Assembly (NCBI GenBank): GCA_022496205.1
Contig: WTXD01000024.1
Coordinates: 1 to 64,000 of the forward strand
Reading direction: 5' to 3'
Source of the DNA: Gloeopeniophorella convolvens
Taxonomy: Eukaryota; Basidiomycota; Agaricomycetes; Russulales
Length of the DNA stretch: 64,000 nt
Positions 42,562 to 54,316 of this stretch are shown piece after piece. Both the position numbers and the translations under genes were made by a program. Numbering within the stretch: position 1 is the first letter of the stretch; the number at the start of each line of letters is the position of its first letter. Below the pieces are notes generated by a model. It was not told the DNA's origin. It did no database searches and saw only the letters and a list, made by a program, of their open reading frames with translations.

Positions 42562-44243
42562 ATGTCGCTCGCCACTCAGTCTCTCCGCTTCGCCTCTCAA
42601 GTCAAACTTGCAGGTGGTGCCCGCACCATCATTGCTCGCGACAGGGCTCGCGCACAGAAGCTTCTTGCGGGCATCCAGCCCCATGGCCCCAACGCTCACC
42701 GCCTGCCCGAGCTGTGCGCTCGCGGTGCGCACCATGGGCATGGAGGTCACCACCACGGGCAGGGCAACACTATCGACGTCACTGACGCAGGTCCGTTCCA
42801 GTCTAAGCCCTTCATGCTAGGACGCTGACAGCTGCGCTCCAGCCGTCACGTACACTGCGTCGGTGGGCGTTGGCAGCCCCGCGACAGATTATACGCTCCT
42901 TATCGATACAGGTAGTTCCAATACCTGGGTTGGGGCAGAGAAAAAGTATAAGCAAACAAGCACGAGCAAGAGCACCGGAAAGAAAGTCGTAAGTGACCCC
43001 TTTCGTCCACTTATACCCACCCGTTGTGCTCACTTCTGTCTCCCAGAGTGTCAGCTACAGATCCGGCTCCTTCTCTGGAACCAAATGTACGTATTCCTTG
43101 ACGCCCAGGCGCTAAGTGCCGATCCTGTGCCACCGCAGAATCTGACTCTTTTGGGAATAGTCACGGATCAAGTCACTCTCGCGTCTGAGCTCGTCATCCG
43201 GTCCCAGAGCATCGGTGTTGCCTCAACCGCGCAGGGCTTGGATGGTGTCGATGGCATCCTTGGGTATGACGATGCCTTCCGAGACAGTCTGACACATCGC
43301 TGACAGCATATATACAGCATCGGCCCGGTTGACCTCACCGAGGGCACCGTCGGCGGGAAGACTCCTGTGCCCACTGTGACCGACAATCTGTTCAAGCAGG
43401 GGACGATCTCCAACGAATCAATTGGCATCTTCTATCAGCCCTCGACCTCCGCTAATCCTGTCCCCAATGGCGAGCTAACTTTTGGCGGCATCAACCCGAC
43501 CAAGTATGTTCTATTTATGGACCAACCGATGATCATGTGACTGACAGGCTCTTGACAGGACTACGGGTGAGGTGAACTTCGTCCCTATCACGAGCACCTC
43601 GCCCGCAAGCGCATACTGGGGCATCGACCAGGACGTTACGTACGGTTCGAGCGGCGAGTCGATCCTCAGCTCTACCGCCGGCATCGTCGACACTGGCACG
43701 ACCCTGGTCCTCATCGCTACTGGTGCGCTTCTTCCAGGATTGCACGGCTGCCCTTATCTGACACCATCCACAGACGCATTCCAGGCTTACCAGAAAGTTA
43801 CCGGCGCGAAGCTCGACCAGTTCGTTGCGGTTAGCACGCAGCCGACGCTTGTTTACTGACGCTGTCCCGTAATAGGTCCACCGGCCTGCTGACGCTGACC
43901 GCATCGCAGTTCGAAAAGTTGCAGCCACTGTTCTTCAACATTGGAGGCGTGCGGTACACACTCACGCCGAACGCGCAGATCTGGCCGCGTGCGCTGAACA
44001 GCCAGCTCGGCGGCACTGAGGATGACATCTACCTCGTCGTGAGCGACCTCGGTAGCCCATCTGGCCAGGGCCTCGACTTCATCAGTACGTTGCTTGCTTG
44101 CCTCGCACATGATTATGAACTGACAGGCGATGGTGTATGCAGACGGTTTTGCATTCCTGCAGCGCTTCTACAGCGTGTTCGACGTGACCAACTCACAGGT
44201 CGGACTGGCGACCACGGCGTTCACCGACGCAGAGACCAACTGA
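42562..44243 (+). CDS. A1 (pepsin-like) aspartic protease, polyporopepsin type
   Basis: Nine exons encode 407 residues: 42562-42790, 42843-42988, 43047-43086, 43161-43263, 43318-43503, 43559-43722, 43774-43819, 43876-44084, 44143-44243. All introns are GT-AG, 51-74 bp, with matching phases. Catalytic aspartates are D98 in LLIDTGSSNTWVGA and D279 in GIVDTGTTLVLIAT. The motifs DQVTLASELVI, GLDGVDGILGIGPVDLTEG and the C-terminus VTNSQVGLATTAFTDAETN fit basidiomycete polyporopepsin-like enzymes. The propeptide-like stretch with RDRARAQKLL is present, but the N-terminus (MSLATQSLRFASQVKLAGG) has no hydrophobic signal peptide, unlike secreted relatives. A His/Gly-rich stretch (HHGHGGHHHGQG) sits before the mature part. 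It could be an intracellular form or a copy that lost its secretion exon. Confidence 0.93.
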
Positions 44244-44992
44244 TTCACGGATGCAATGCCCGTCCGCGCAGCGCTATAAGACGCGGAGCAGACCGGGGCC
44301 GTTTCTTGTGAAAAGACACTTTCTTCTGTCGGTTTATTGTTCGAATCTTATGACCCTCGATGGACCTACTTTTGTACATACGCGCGAAGATAAGTGACAG
44401 AGGAGGAATTACAAGTCACGTGTATAACCAGTATCAATGCGTGTTGGGTCCAATTCAGTCAGCCTCTTGCCAAGAGATACAACTTTGTGCGCAATGTGAA
44501 TATTAAGCGCCAGGCGAAGTCCTGGCGCGCCACGGATAGCAGGGCCAGGGAAAGCACCAACTGAGCTCTATCAGCGATGCATAACATCAGCAAAAGCCTT
44601 GAAATATTACGAGTAATTATCATTGGTCATAATCATCAGATTCCCCATAAGCATCAGATGCAACAAAACCAGATTATCATTGCATATTACAGCAGCTTTT
44701 GTACACTGCCAGACGGTTCATATATGAGTTTCATGGATTCCCGGTATCTTGTAGAGTAGCCGCGATTATCCATGGTTTCTATCAATGGCAATCTCCGACT
44801 TTTTGCAACAGCGGCCCAGGCATGATTATTGTTGATACAACTGCGTCATTCCATAGATCTCCACTCATATGAGATCCTTAGCAATTGCAATCTCTTGAAT
44901 TCATCAACAGGTGGGACTTGAGCTTTTTTCAAAATGCTGAGTGGTGTGCCACGCCTCAGACTGTCACCTTCCCACCAGAGGGGTCGCAGCCA
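44244..44992. other. Protease 3' flank with a strong hairpin
   Basis: A perfect 8-bp stem with a 6-nt loop (gcgccagg cgaagt cctggcgc) lies at 44507-44528, about 265 bp after the protease stop. The stretch 44577-44880 is AT-rich with repeated taatcat/gattat motifs. No gene is seen. Confidence 0.5.
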
Positions 44993-47258
44993 TGTTTTCC
45001 GACCTTGCAATTGCTGACACTGCAGACCCTGACTTCAACCTGCTCTCTAATCCCCGCCGTGAGTATCTTTTTGCGTGCACCTACTTGCCTGACAACACAC
45101 ACAGTTTTCCTCTACAACACAGAGGTTCGCAGATACAAGTGCAAGATCTGCGACGGTGCCACCTGGCTCACAACGTCCAAGGCGCTGAGGCATGAAGACA
45201 CATAGCGTCATGTGCTTCGCGCACGCCAATTAGATGGGAGGCTGTCTTCGACCGCCTCCCAAGGCATCCTGAGTGATGTGCTTGGACCTCCCGGCCCGCG
45301 TTCTGGCCTATCGTCTCCCAACAGACTCGCGTCCGACGTCGTGCCGGACTGGCCTCTCGGGGACCTGGCACCACCCTTTCGCCCTACCATGTATTCCTTG
45401 GCTGACTTGGGGCCAGGAGACGATGATGATGCCACGGACGAGCTCCTCGGCCGGATCATCAACAGCTATTCTCGCGCTGGTGTCCCCCCTGCCAATGACC
45501 ACGCAAGCTTTATTCACGGCCCCGCGCTGCCTAGTGACCCACCCGATCAGCTCTATGACGACTTCAGCGGTGATCTAGCACTGGACAAGCCAGACCTGCC
45601 ACCGGTGGATTCCCCATCAATGCAGGGAGGGTTACCTTCCCATATCCCCGAGTCGTTAATCTGGGACGATGTGGGTGACGACTCTGACAATGAACCTCCT
45701 GTTGAGCGGGAGTCATCGCCGCCGGGACCTTTTCAAGACGATGATTCCTGTGTCACAGAACCTTGTCACTCACACGCCGGAAGTTCTGCTAGGCCAGACG
45801 CACAAATCTTTTGTGCGTGGGTCTCTGGTCCTCTCTTGGCTCGTTACTTATTTCCACCTCGTCACCCAGTTGACGGTGTGGAGTTTACAGACGATGCGGA
45901 TTGGTGGCCTTGGCAAAGTCGCGAAGTGAGCTCACCATACCAGCGGTCTGTAGTGCTCTTGTCTGACACCCCCTGCAGCATTGCCTAATCGACGTCCTTG
46001 GCGCATTCCCACGTTCGGCGTTCTCGGAAGCCGATCTCGATGTGGTTCGCTGGTTTGCCATGAAGCTCGGTGTTCGACAACTTCCAACGGCCCATACAGT
46101 CAAGCGTCAGCGCGACACAATACTTTCTCTCGCTGGGACATCCCCCGTCATCGTCAAGGGCACTCATGGCAATGTATTCTCGAGTGCAAGTCTGGCTCGC
46201 GTTCTGGCGCATGTAGGGTGTCTTTCCATCGTACCATGACATCATCTCATAAGTGGTTGTCGCTCTTTTCAGGAACTGAGCAATCCTCTCGTGCGGCCCC
46301 ATCTTCAATTCTATCCAGAAGAAGCTCCCCGTGTGCATACTAACGCTTGGCACGGTTTTCATTGGCGTCATGAGATCAAGGCACAGCTTGGCTGCCCTAT
46401 GGCAAGAGGATCTGATGGACAAGACTACTTTGTAGAGGAGCCTGCCCTTGCAAACATCAACATGTTGGGCACAGTTGCCCCTGTCTGGATAAACCGCTGG
46501 TTTGAGCGACAAGGTGTACTGCACGCTCATGTTCATCATTTATTGGTCGATCCTTGCACGGGAGCCTTCTTCATTGATGGTACCGCTTGCCAGGAACTGC
46601 CGCTATCGGCTTTCTTTGTGAGCTTTCCGATATTCCAAAGTGTGCATAGGGAGTATGGGCTGCCTCACCCCTCTTCCATCCAAGGTATGCACCCGACTTG
46701 CGCATGACTATCAGTCATCCACGTTCTTACACGGATTTTCCAACCCCGCAGGAATTATTTGCAGCGAAGAGAATGGTGTCCCTGCGCCCCAAGAGCCCTA
46801 TCCTGTTTCACTTCCTAACCCTTGGCGTGTGAAGGCAAACGGTCGGCGCGTTGTGGCCCTTCCAATCTTCTTGTATCTCGATGATACATCTAGCAATACA
46901 TCAAAGAAGTGGAACAAGCATGATTCCCTTCTCTTTGTGCTCGCTGGCCTCCCACAGGAGCAAATGCTCCTCCCTTACAATATTCACTTCCTCTGCACTT
47001 CAAACTCGGCACCTCCGCTCGAGATTTGCGAACGCGTGTGCAAGGAGCTGCGGTATGTCTATGTTTCCACTTCAGCATCATCTTTTAAGATTTTTCTGAT
47101 CCCCCCACAGTGAAGCCGAAGCCGACGGTGTCGTAGCATGGGACTGCGAGCTGCAGGAAGAAGTCCTTTTAGTTCCTTGGGTTCTCGGCTTTCTCGGAGA
47201 TAACCCCATGCAGAGCGAGTTGTCCTCCCATATTGGGTTGTCAGGAAATTGCTTTTGT

Positions 47259-47743
47259 TGTTGAAGCGCAGCAAAGGGTGGAGTGACAACTGAAGGACAC
47301 AGAGTGACGCTCAGTCAGAGAAGGTCAAAAGACTAATACATTAGTGCAATACCTGAAGGACACAGAGTGACGCTGCAAGGTAAGGCAAGTATAAGGTAGA
47401 AGTGAAAGGAGCGGTAGTGTACTTGCCTCAGTCAGAGAAGGTCAAAAGACTGAGGCTACAAAGGCGAAGAAAGAGGTCCTTATATACAGTAAGGAGCGAC
47501 AGATAGCATGTGATAAACACTGCTTAGAAAGCCTAGGAGACCCACATGAAACGGAGTAAGAGTGGGTACTGGAGAACAAGGTGGGTCATGGAATGCCCTA
47601 GAATAGTCTAGAACATGGAAACGAATGTGGGGCTGAGCACAGCCTTAAGTCTAGAACATTATGTACACAAGATAAGATAGTCCTTGATCATTAGGTCCAT
47701 ATCTAATCTAATCAGAGCCGCCAGGACACTGTCCGTCTCAACA
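47259..47743 (-). repeat. Solo LTR, Copia family B, copy 4 (in X1)
   Basis: 485 bp, minus orientation, exact target duplication TTTGT (47254-47258 and 47744-47748). Removing it joins SGNCF to CRMCKAKK in X1, so it inserted cleanly into that coding exon. Confidence 0.97.
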
Positions 47744-49308
47744 TTTGTCGCATGTGCAAAGCAAAAAAGATTGCAAGGGACCTTGCATCGAACGTGGACG
47801 CGCAGCTAGCCCACGCCCTTGAGTTCATGCAGGTGAGTGGAGCGTCCCACCCCACTATCTCGCTTCGATGTTAAGTTTTTCGTTTTTGTTTGTGGTCAGA
47901 TTGGTGCTCCACGAAGTCGCCTGGACACTATAAATGAGATACACCGCCAGCACACATGCATCCTACAGGGGGTTCCGTCGTGCGCAGATAATTTTGCCAC
48001 CGCTTCCGGCGTCAAGGACAAACACCTTGCATTCTTCCACGGGAATCTCAAGAAAATAATTGTAGCTCAGAAGGAGTTGAATCGATCTTTGGGGAGACCA
48101 CTGATTGAAGGTGTCTGCGAGGGTGTTCAGCGTGCTCTCGAGGTCTGGTGCTTTGAAGACATCATCAACCCTTTGCTCACATTGGAGTGTGAGTACCTTT
48201 GCTTGTTTTTGCCCATTGAGGCTTATGCTCATGGCGCGCGCAGATCTGGATCTCGCCACAGATACCCCAGTGGAGATCCTCCATGTAATCCTGCTCGGGG
48301 TGGTCAAATATTTCTGGCGTGATGCGGTGTCACGCTTGGACTCACAGCAGAAGTCTCTTCTCAAGACAAGGCTGTCAAGTCTTGATGTCTTTGATCTCGG
48401 CATCAGCACCATACGCGGCCATACTCTCGTTCAGTACGTGATGTCTCTAACAGGTAGAGACTTCCGGGTGATTCTGCAAGTCGCGCCAGCGGTGCTGTAC
48501 GGCTTGTTGCCTGCGCCGGCCTGGAAAGCGTGGCTGGCACTATGCCGCCTGGCGCCCTTGATCTTCCAACCAAAGTTCGACTCAATGACTGAATACACTG
48601 TGCGTCCCCAAAGTGTCCGTTCCTTGGAGGACTTCCTTTATACTCACATGGCAAAACGAGCAGGAGCGCCTTGAAACTAGCATCGAGGACCTCCTCACCG
48701 CGACGGCGTTGTGGACTGTTAGGTGGTTCAACAAGCCCAAGTTTCATATACTGCTGCACCTTCCCGCCCATGTGAAACGATTTGGGCCACCGTTGCTCAC
48801 GGCCACCGAGGGTTTTGAGTCATTCAACCATGTGATTCGCCTGCGCAGTGTGCTGTCGAACCGGCAAGCTTCAAGCAAGGACATCGGACGCTCGATAAAT
48901 TTTATGCATGCCACATGCCATCTTGTCAGTGGTGGAGTTGTCTTTGAAAAAGAAGGAGACCTTTCGACCCGACGCCAGGCTGGTGCAGGCGTCCTAGATC
49001 TTGCAAACGATGAGGAATTCGCACGTTTCCTTGGCATCCAGGCGGTACGTGCTCAAGCAAACGCGCACCCACATATCTCACACAGTGAGGCTTTTCAATC
49101 CATCTGCACATATAGAGACCCCTTTCTCAACCCATATCAGATTCCCGCGGGTCTAGAGGAGTGTTATGGCACCAAACAAACACCTGGTTATCCACATATA
49201 GACCCTGTCCTCATGAGATCAACGCACGCGGTGGTGCAGCCGCGTTAACTGTGCTGTACCAATCTATGCACCTCATCAACTCAGATACCACACGTCTAGG
49301 GTCTTTCA

Positions 49309-49793
49309 TGTTGAGACGGACAGTGTCCTGGCGGCTCTGATTAGATTAGATATGGACCTAATGATCAAGGACTATCTTATCTTGTGTACATAATGTTCTA
49401 GACTTAAGGCTGTGCTCAGCCCCACATTCGTTTCCATGTTCTAGACTATTCTAGGGCATTCCATGACCCACCTTGTTCTCCAGTACCCACTCTTACTCCG
49501 TTTCATGTGGGTCTCCTAGGCTTTCTAAGCAGTGTTTATCACATGCTATCTGTCGCTCCTTACTGTATATAAGGACCTCTTTCTTCGCCTTTGTAGCCTC
49601 AGTCTTTTGACCTTCTCTGACTGAGGCAAGTACACTACCGCTCCTTTCACTTCTACCTTATACTTGCCTTACCTTGCAGCGTCACTCTGTGTCCTTCAGG
49701 TATTGCACTAATGTATTAGTCTTTTGACCTTCTCTGACTGAGCGTCACTCTGTGTCCTTCAGTTGTCACTCCACCCTTTGCTGTGCTTCAACA
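49309..49793 (+). repeat. Solo LTR, Copia family B, copy 5 (in X1)
   Basis: 485 bp, plus orientation, exact target duplication TTTCA (49304-49308 and 49794-49798). Removing it joins the downstream X1 frame across DTTRLGSF and IVILKDLMP. It is the second hit in the same gene, in the opposite orientation to copy 4. Confidence 0.97.
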
Positions 49794-50260
49794 TTTCATC
49801 GTGATCCTCAAAGACTTGATGCCTTCTATCGCCCGCGTTATCGAGATCCTTGGCAATGAGGAAGCTCCCAGTCTGATGCTCATATAGGAATGGGATGTCT
49901 TAGAGGAAGATGCACACTACCGCATGCCGCGCATACGCCCATCAGCGGATCCTCCCCTTTATAAGCTCACCAGGATTGAGGTAAGGCGAAGTATTCACTT
50001 GCCAATCTCATTGCACTGTCTTATTTACTGATACTGGATCAGGATGTACTGTGCACAGCACATTCGTACCACAACTGCGTGAGACATCAATGTGACACCA
50101 CTCCTACACGCCGCGTGCGGCAAGAACGCGAGGAGATGGACAACTTTGGTGACGAAATCGTACACAACACCCAACCAGACGACAGGATCTTCAACCTCGC
50201 GCAGCTGCACAATGCGCAAGTGTTGCATGCCTTTCGTTCTTTCAACACGTGGTTCATAGA

Positions 50261-52060
50261 ACCACGTTCTGAGCTGCTCCTAGAGCGCCTCCTACCTGAC
50301 GTTAATTGCGTGCAAGATGATATTCAATCTGACATTATGTATTGTACCTCGAGCCCAGCGCAGCAGTTCGGCAGAGGACTCCCGAGCGCAATGCCCCCTC
50401 CCGGCATTCCCGCAACACCTGGTACGCCCCACCATCTCGTTCCCGCAGATACCACGGCCCCCACAACCATGCTGGGCTTTCCATTGCCGCCAAGCCACAC
50501 ATTCGGCACGGTAACCCCCAAGCGGAGGTGGGCACATGATGGAGAGGGCGAGCCGCAGTCCAAAAGGCGCGCAGGGGCAAGCGCTGCAACAGCAGGGTCA
50601 GGCGCAAGGGGATCCCCTCAAGCCAGAGGGCGGGGTCGGGGTCGGGGTCGAGCGCGGGGTCAAGCGCGGGGTCGGGGCCAACGAAAGCGGACAGAGGCCA
50701 CCGCACCGGGAGAAGAGACTGGTGGTAGACCTGAAGGAACAGTTACATTTGTTCAATAGGTACCACCCTCAGCATAATAATATAATCGCACACCTTTTGT
50801 TCGAGATGTCAGACGAACCTGCTGTGTGGGAGCATCGCACAGCCACACCCTGCAGCTCCATTGTATCCATGTGGGCCGCATGGGTGTTTCCAGTTGAAGA
50901 TCGGACGCACGGTGCCCTGCGTCAGAATGATTCCACTCGTCTTGCACATTTCCATCGTCCATATGTCTTCTGACAAGGAGAACTCACCTGGATTCAATGC
51001 CACAAATGACATGGATGCCGTGCCACGCACCTGACCTCAGCGCCAGGCAGCAAAACAGTCACTGAGCGCAACTAAGGAGTCAGTGAAATTTTCTTGAGGA
51101 ATGCAGAATTGTGCGCTTATCAAACATTTCAGTCTTTATGAACAAGGTGGGGCGCTCGATAGTCAGACCACCGATGCCCAGGTCTTCGACGAGGTATTGG
51201 CACCCAGCGAGGATGCTGCTGAAACGGATAGCGCGCGCGAGGACGAAAGTAAGCAGCAGCTCTCATGATATTCCAGAAAACTCACATGTTGTAGGTGTGT
51301 GGGACGAGCATGAGTGCTGTGAGTGCACACTCGCCGAAGAACACGTCTTGGAGTTTCAGGTGAAAGAGCTGGAAGGTCAAGTCAAATCGCTCAAGAGGCA
51401 GGTACAAGAGAAAGCGTGGGAGATCATGCGCGAGACCAAACTGGCAGAATTTATGCAACAAGAGTGGGAGAAAGCTGACAAGCTGGTTGTAGAGGCGTTT
51501 GAAGCCCAGGACCTGGAGGAATTCAGGGTGGTGTTCGAGAAACACAGGGCCGAGCGAGAAGATGTACGCGCACCTTTTTCCATCACGTTAAACCCGACGC
51601 TGATATCCACACGCGTGCACGCCGGAACAGCCAAAATGGTTCAGATATACGGCGGGCAAGCGCGAATCATTCTATCGCAAGAAGTGGTTCCAGTCAGTTT
51701 CCGGCAAGGAAGCCGCGGAAAGGGACTTGGAGGGTGCCAAGCGCGAGGTCCAAACATTGAAAGCCAAACTTGGTCAAGAGCGCGTAGACCACCTTGAACT
51801 CGTGAATTCCCTGAAGGTGAGTACACCAGGCGCAAGCTGAGATGAGCAGAAGAGGTGCTAACCTCGAATTCACCTAGCGCCAGATCAAACGGCTCTGTGA
51901 AGGCGTAAGTAGCACCATGCCCGGCAAGAAGCCCAGGCTGAGCGGGTCGTCGAGCCGCACCCCAAGAGTCATCGACGTCGGTATATCAACTCGCCAAGAG
52001 CCCAGCAAAACCTCACATATAGGAGTTAAAATCAAGACCGACGAAATTGAAGAACTTTGA
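50261..52060 (+). CDS. Gene X2, Arg/Gly-rich and coiled-coil protein, unknown
   Basis: Unresolved exon structure. The 5' part (50400-50710) encodes a Pro-rich then Arg/Gly-rich stretch (RGRGRGRARGQARGRG) built on a short tandem DNA repeat at 50632-50690. The 3' part, 51290-52060 with short introns, encodes a charged coiled coil (LEFQVKELEGQVKSLKRQ, later EAAERDLEGAKREVQTLKAK) and ends IKTDEIEEL followed by TGA at 52058-52060. I recognise no family. It lies in the same orientation between X1 and X3 and could be cargo of the same element. Whether the two parts are one gene is not certain. Confidence 0.4.
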
Positions 52061-52412
52061 AATGCCCACTGTCGAATGCGAGGGTCGAGGAGAAGGAGGA
52101 GGCTGATGAGCGCCGGCACGTGTGCCAAAGTCCGAGAACCACAGGGTTCTTTGATGCGCTACATTGTATGACGTGATTTTTGTTGTTGCTCATGTCGCCC
52201 CACGTCCAATGTCATTCTCTTCGTCCACGCCCTTCGTATGCCAACAAGTATTATAAAGTAGCTCACTCAGCTACACATAAACCCTGATGCTGTACCACTT
52301 TGTAAAATGACGCCCAAGTATCTGGCAATCACAACGTGCTTGGTCTCACATTTTACTGGGCTCGCGTGGAGGCTGTGCGGCCAACCCTGAACGTTGGGTC
52401 TCTAGCATCTGG

Positions 52413-54316
52413 GTGGCGAACAGCACAATGCTGACAGGACCAATCATCGCGGACCCCTCTGTGTGCTCACTTAAAATCTGGTGCGCCACACCGTCATATG
52501 GGATTCATGCACACACTGAACACATAGTAGTATGGGGTCATATGCAGAGACAATCCACTTGGGAGTTCAATGCCTCACCTCGGGGATGCGCCTGCCCGAA
52601 TGCAGAGCACATTTCGGAAGTAAATGTGCTGAAGCACGTGCTGCGGCAGTCCACAGCGCACAAAAAATTTCAGGCTGAGTCCCTCAAACTCGACTCTTTG
52701 GATCCACGGCGCCGTCCCTCATGCGGCAGTCGTCACAGTCCACAGGCTTGCATTTTCGAGTGCTATCCAGCGCTAACTCTTGTACTGTACCCCTCGGTCG
52801 CTCTGCCTCCTCCTTCTCTTCTGGATCATCTGGGAATGGCAGACAGAGCAGATCTTCCATGGGTAGCAGCACGGGAGGTCTGTTCAATGGCGACACCATG
52901 TTTGCTGATAACATTTCAGGCGGACTTGAAACAAGCAGCAGTGTCAATAGTTTGCTGCCTGATCAGCTTTCCGACAGGGCCAGACGCGAGAGGGCATTGG
53001 CCCAGCAGGTGGACATGCTTGTGACCCAGAACCAGTTCAACACTACTGAACGCGGGCTCTTACACAACATTTCGAAGGTCAGCGCTGACTCTCCTACTAC
53101 ATAGTGTAGTCTAAACACCCCACCCCACAACTAGTTGTCGGCGAACCCCGTGGACGTCTTCCAAGTCGCGCTCAGCATGTCCATCGAGAAGCGGATTTAA
53201 AAGCTGGAAGAACTCACTGAAAAAATCGTCACGGATGTCAAAGTCGTTCAGAAAACCACAGAAAGCACCTGGTCTCTGAACCCCCACCAGCAAACAGTGC
53301 TGCATCAGGTCATGCTCCACGCGCTCATACAACCGGTCAACTCTTACCAGAAAATGATGGTCCACCGTGTAGAGGTAAGTAACGTGCCCACTCTATTGGT
53401 CACAAACTGAATGCCACTATCTTAGGACTGGCTGCGAGTCAATGCAGGGCCAAAAGTGCAACTGCCCGAGTACCACACCGATCACGTCCAACAACAAGTC
53501 GTTCGCACGTTTGTCACATCGCATCAATATGGTGACCACAGCAATTACAGAGCTAAGGTAAAGCCCACCCGATACAGATACATGGTTAATGGCTAATGAT
53601 ACCAATACAGATCTTCGCATCAGTGGAGAACAAGGAGTCACTCACCATTTTCGCCGCCAGAATGGTGGCAAATTATCAGAAAAGCACACTGGATGAGTAC
53701 ACAAGAAAAGGCATCTATGCCCAGATTGCGCTCGCAGTACGTCCTTCTTTTAAACGATTCGGGAGGGGGGGGGCATGCTCATATTAAACAAATCTAATTC
53801 GATCCAGCGCCAGGTCGTGCGCGCAATACAATCGATTGTCAAGAAGGGGGACGAGACCAATTTTTGGAAACGCATGGATCGCGAGCTTCAAGGACTCGTC
53901 CAGGAACACGGAACTGACCATCTCAATGCTGGTTGGGCCAAGTGAGTGCACAGTGGCTGCTGGTCCACACAAAACTAATTGAGCATCACACGTGATAACA
54001 CAGGTGGTATGAGACTATTGTTGTCGAGGAGGAGGCGGCATACATAGCAGACCTCAAAAGACCCGTTAAGATAAGCGAAAAGCAACGCAAACGCAAACGG
54101 TACGCAGGCATACCGCTTGCTGATGGCAACTCCCCGGCAGACAGCAATGAAGACCCAGACGACATGTATCAAGACCCAGATACCCCCGATGTTGTCGACG
54201 CGACCCATGATCCCGTCTATCCTGAGCCGCTGCCAGGCGGGCACATGAGCATGCAGCTCGATGGACAAGGGTCCTTCGATTCAGTGGCCGCGCTGTTCGA
54301 TAATCCCAACTTGTAG
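52413..54316 (+). pseudogene. Gene X3, uncharacterised fungal multicopy family, one in-frame stop
   Basis: Exons separated by short GT-AG introns give NQFNTTERGLLHNISK, then LSANPVDVFQVALSMSIEKR, then VHRVEDWLRVNAGPKVQLPE, FASVENKESLTIFAARMVAN, KGDETNFWKRMDRELQGLV and an acidic C-terminus ending FDNPNL at 54316. The layout (Ser-rich N-terminus, helical middle, FW-K-x-x-D-x-E-L motif) recalls another group of repeated, unnamed proteins in mushroom-forming fungi. A TAA at 53198-53200 interrupts EKRI-KLEEL where a Gln codon would fit. The start is unclear; an ATG at 52721 opens the Ser/Gly-rich part. Probably an inactivated copy linked to X1 and X2. Confidence 0.6.

Larger units (their letters stand above)
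44993..50260 (+). pseudogene. Large gene X1 of an uncharacterised expanded fungal family, interrupted
   Basis: Spliced segments share one plan: a C2H2-like zinc finger (YKCKICDGATWLTTSKALRH, 45127-45199), an acidic low-complexity region, a core with WWPWQSRE then HCLIDVLGAFPRSAF, RPHLQFYPEEAP, FLGDNPMQSELSSHIGLSGN and CRMCKAKK, then DTPVEILHVILLGVVKYFWR, FNKPKFHILLHLPAH and TEGFESFNHVIRLRSV. I know this pattern from multicopy proteins of mushroom-forming fungi that look transposon-borne; I cannot name a domain. Breaks: an in-frame TAG after the finger (45203-45205), a solo LTR at 47259-47743, a frameshift near 49245 and a solo LTR at 49309-49793, followed by a TAG in SLMLI-EWDVL (near 49887). 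Removing each LTR restores the frame locally. Introns are short and GT-AG. The exact start is uncertain. Confidence 0.7.
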
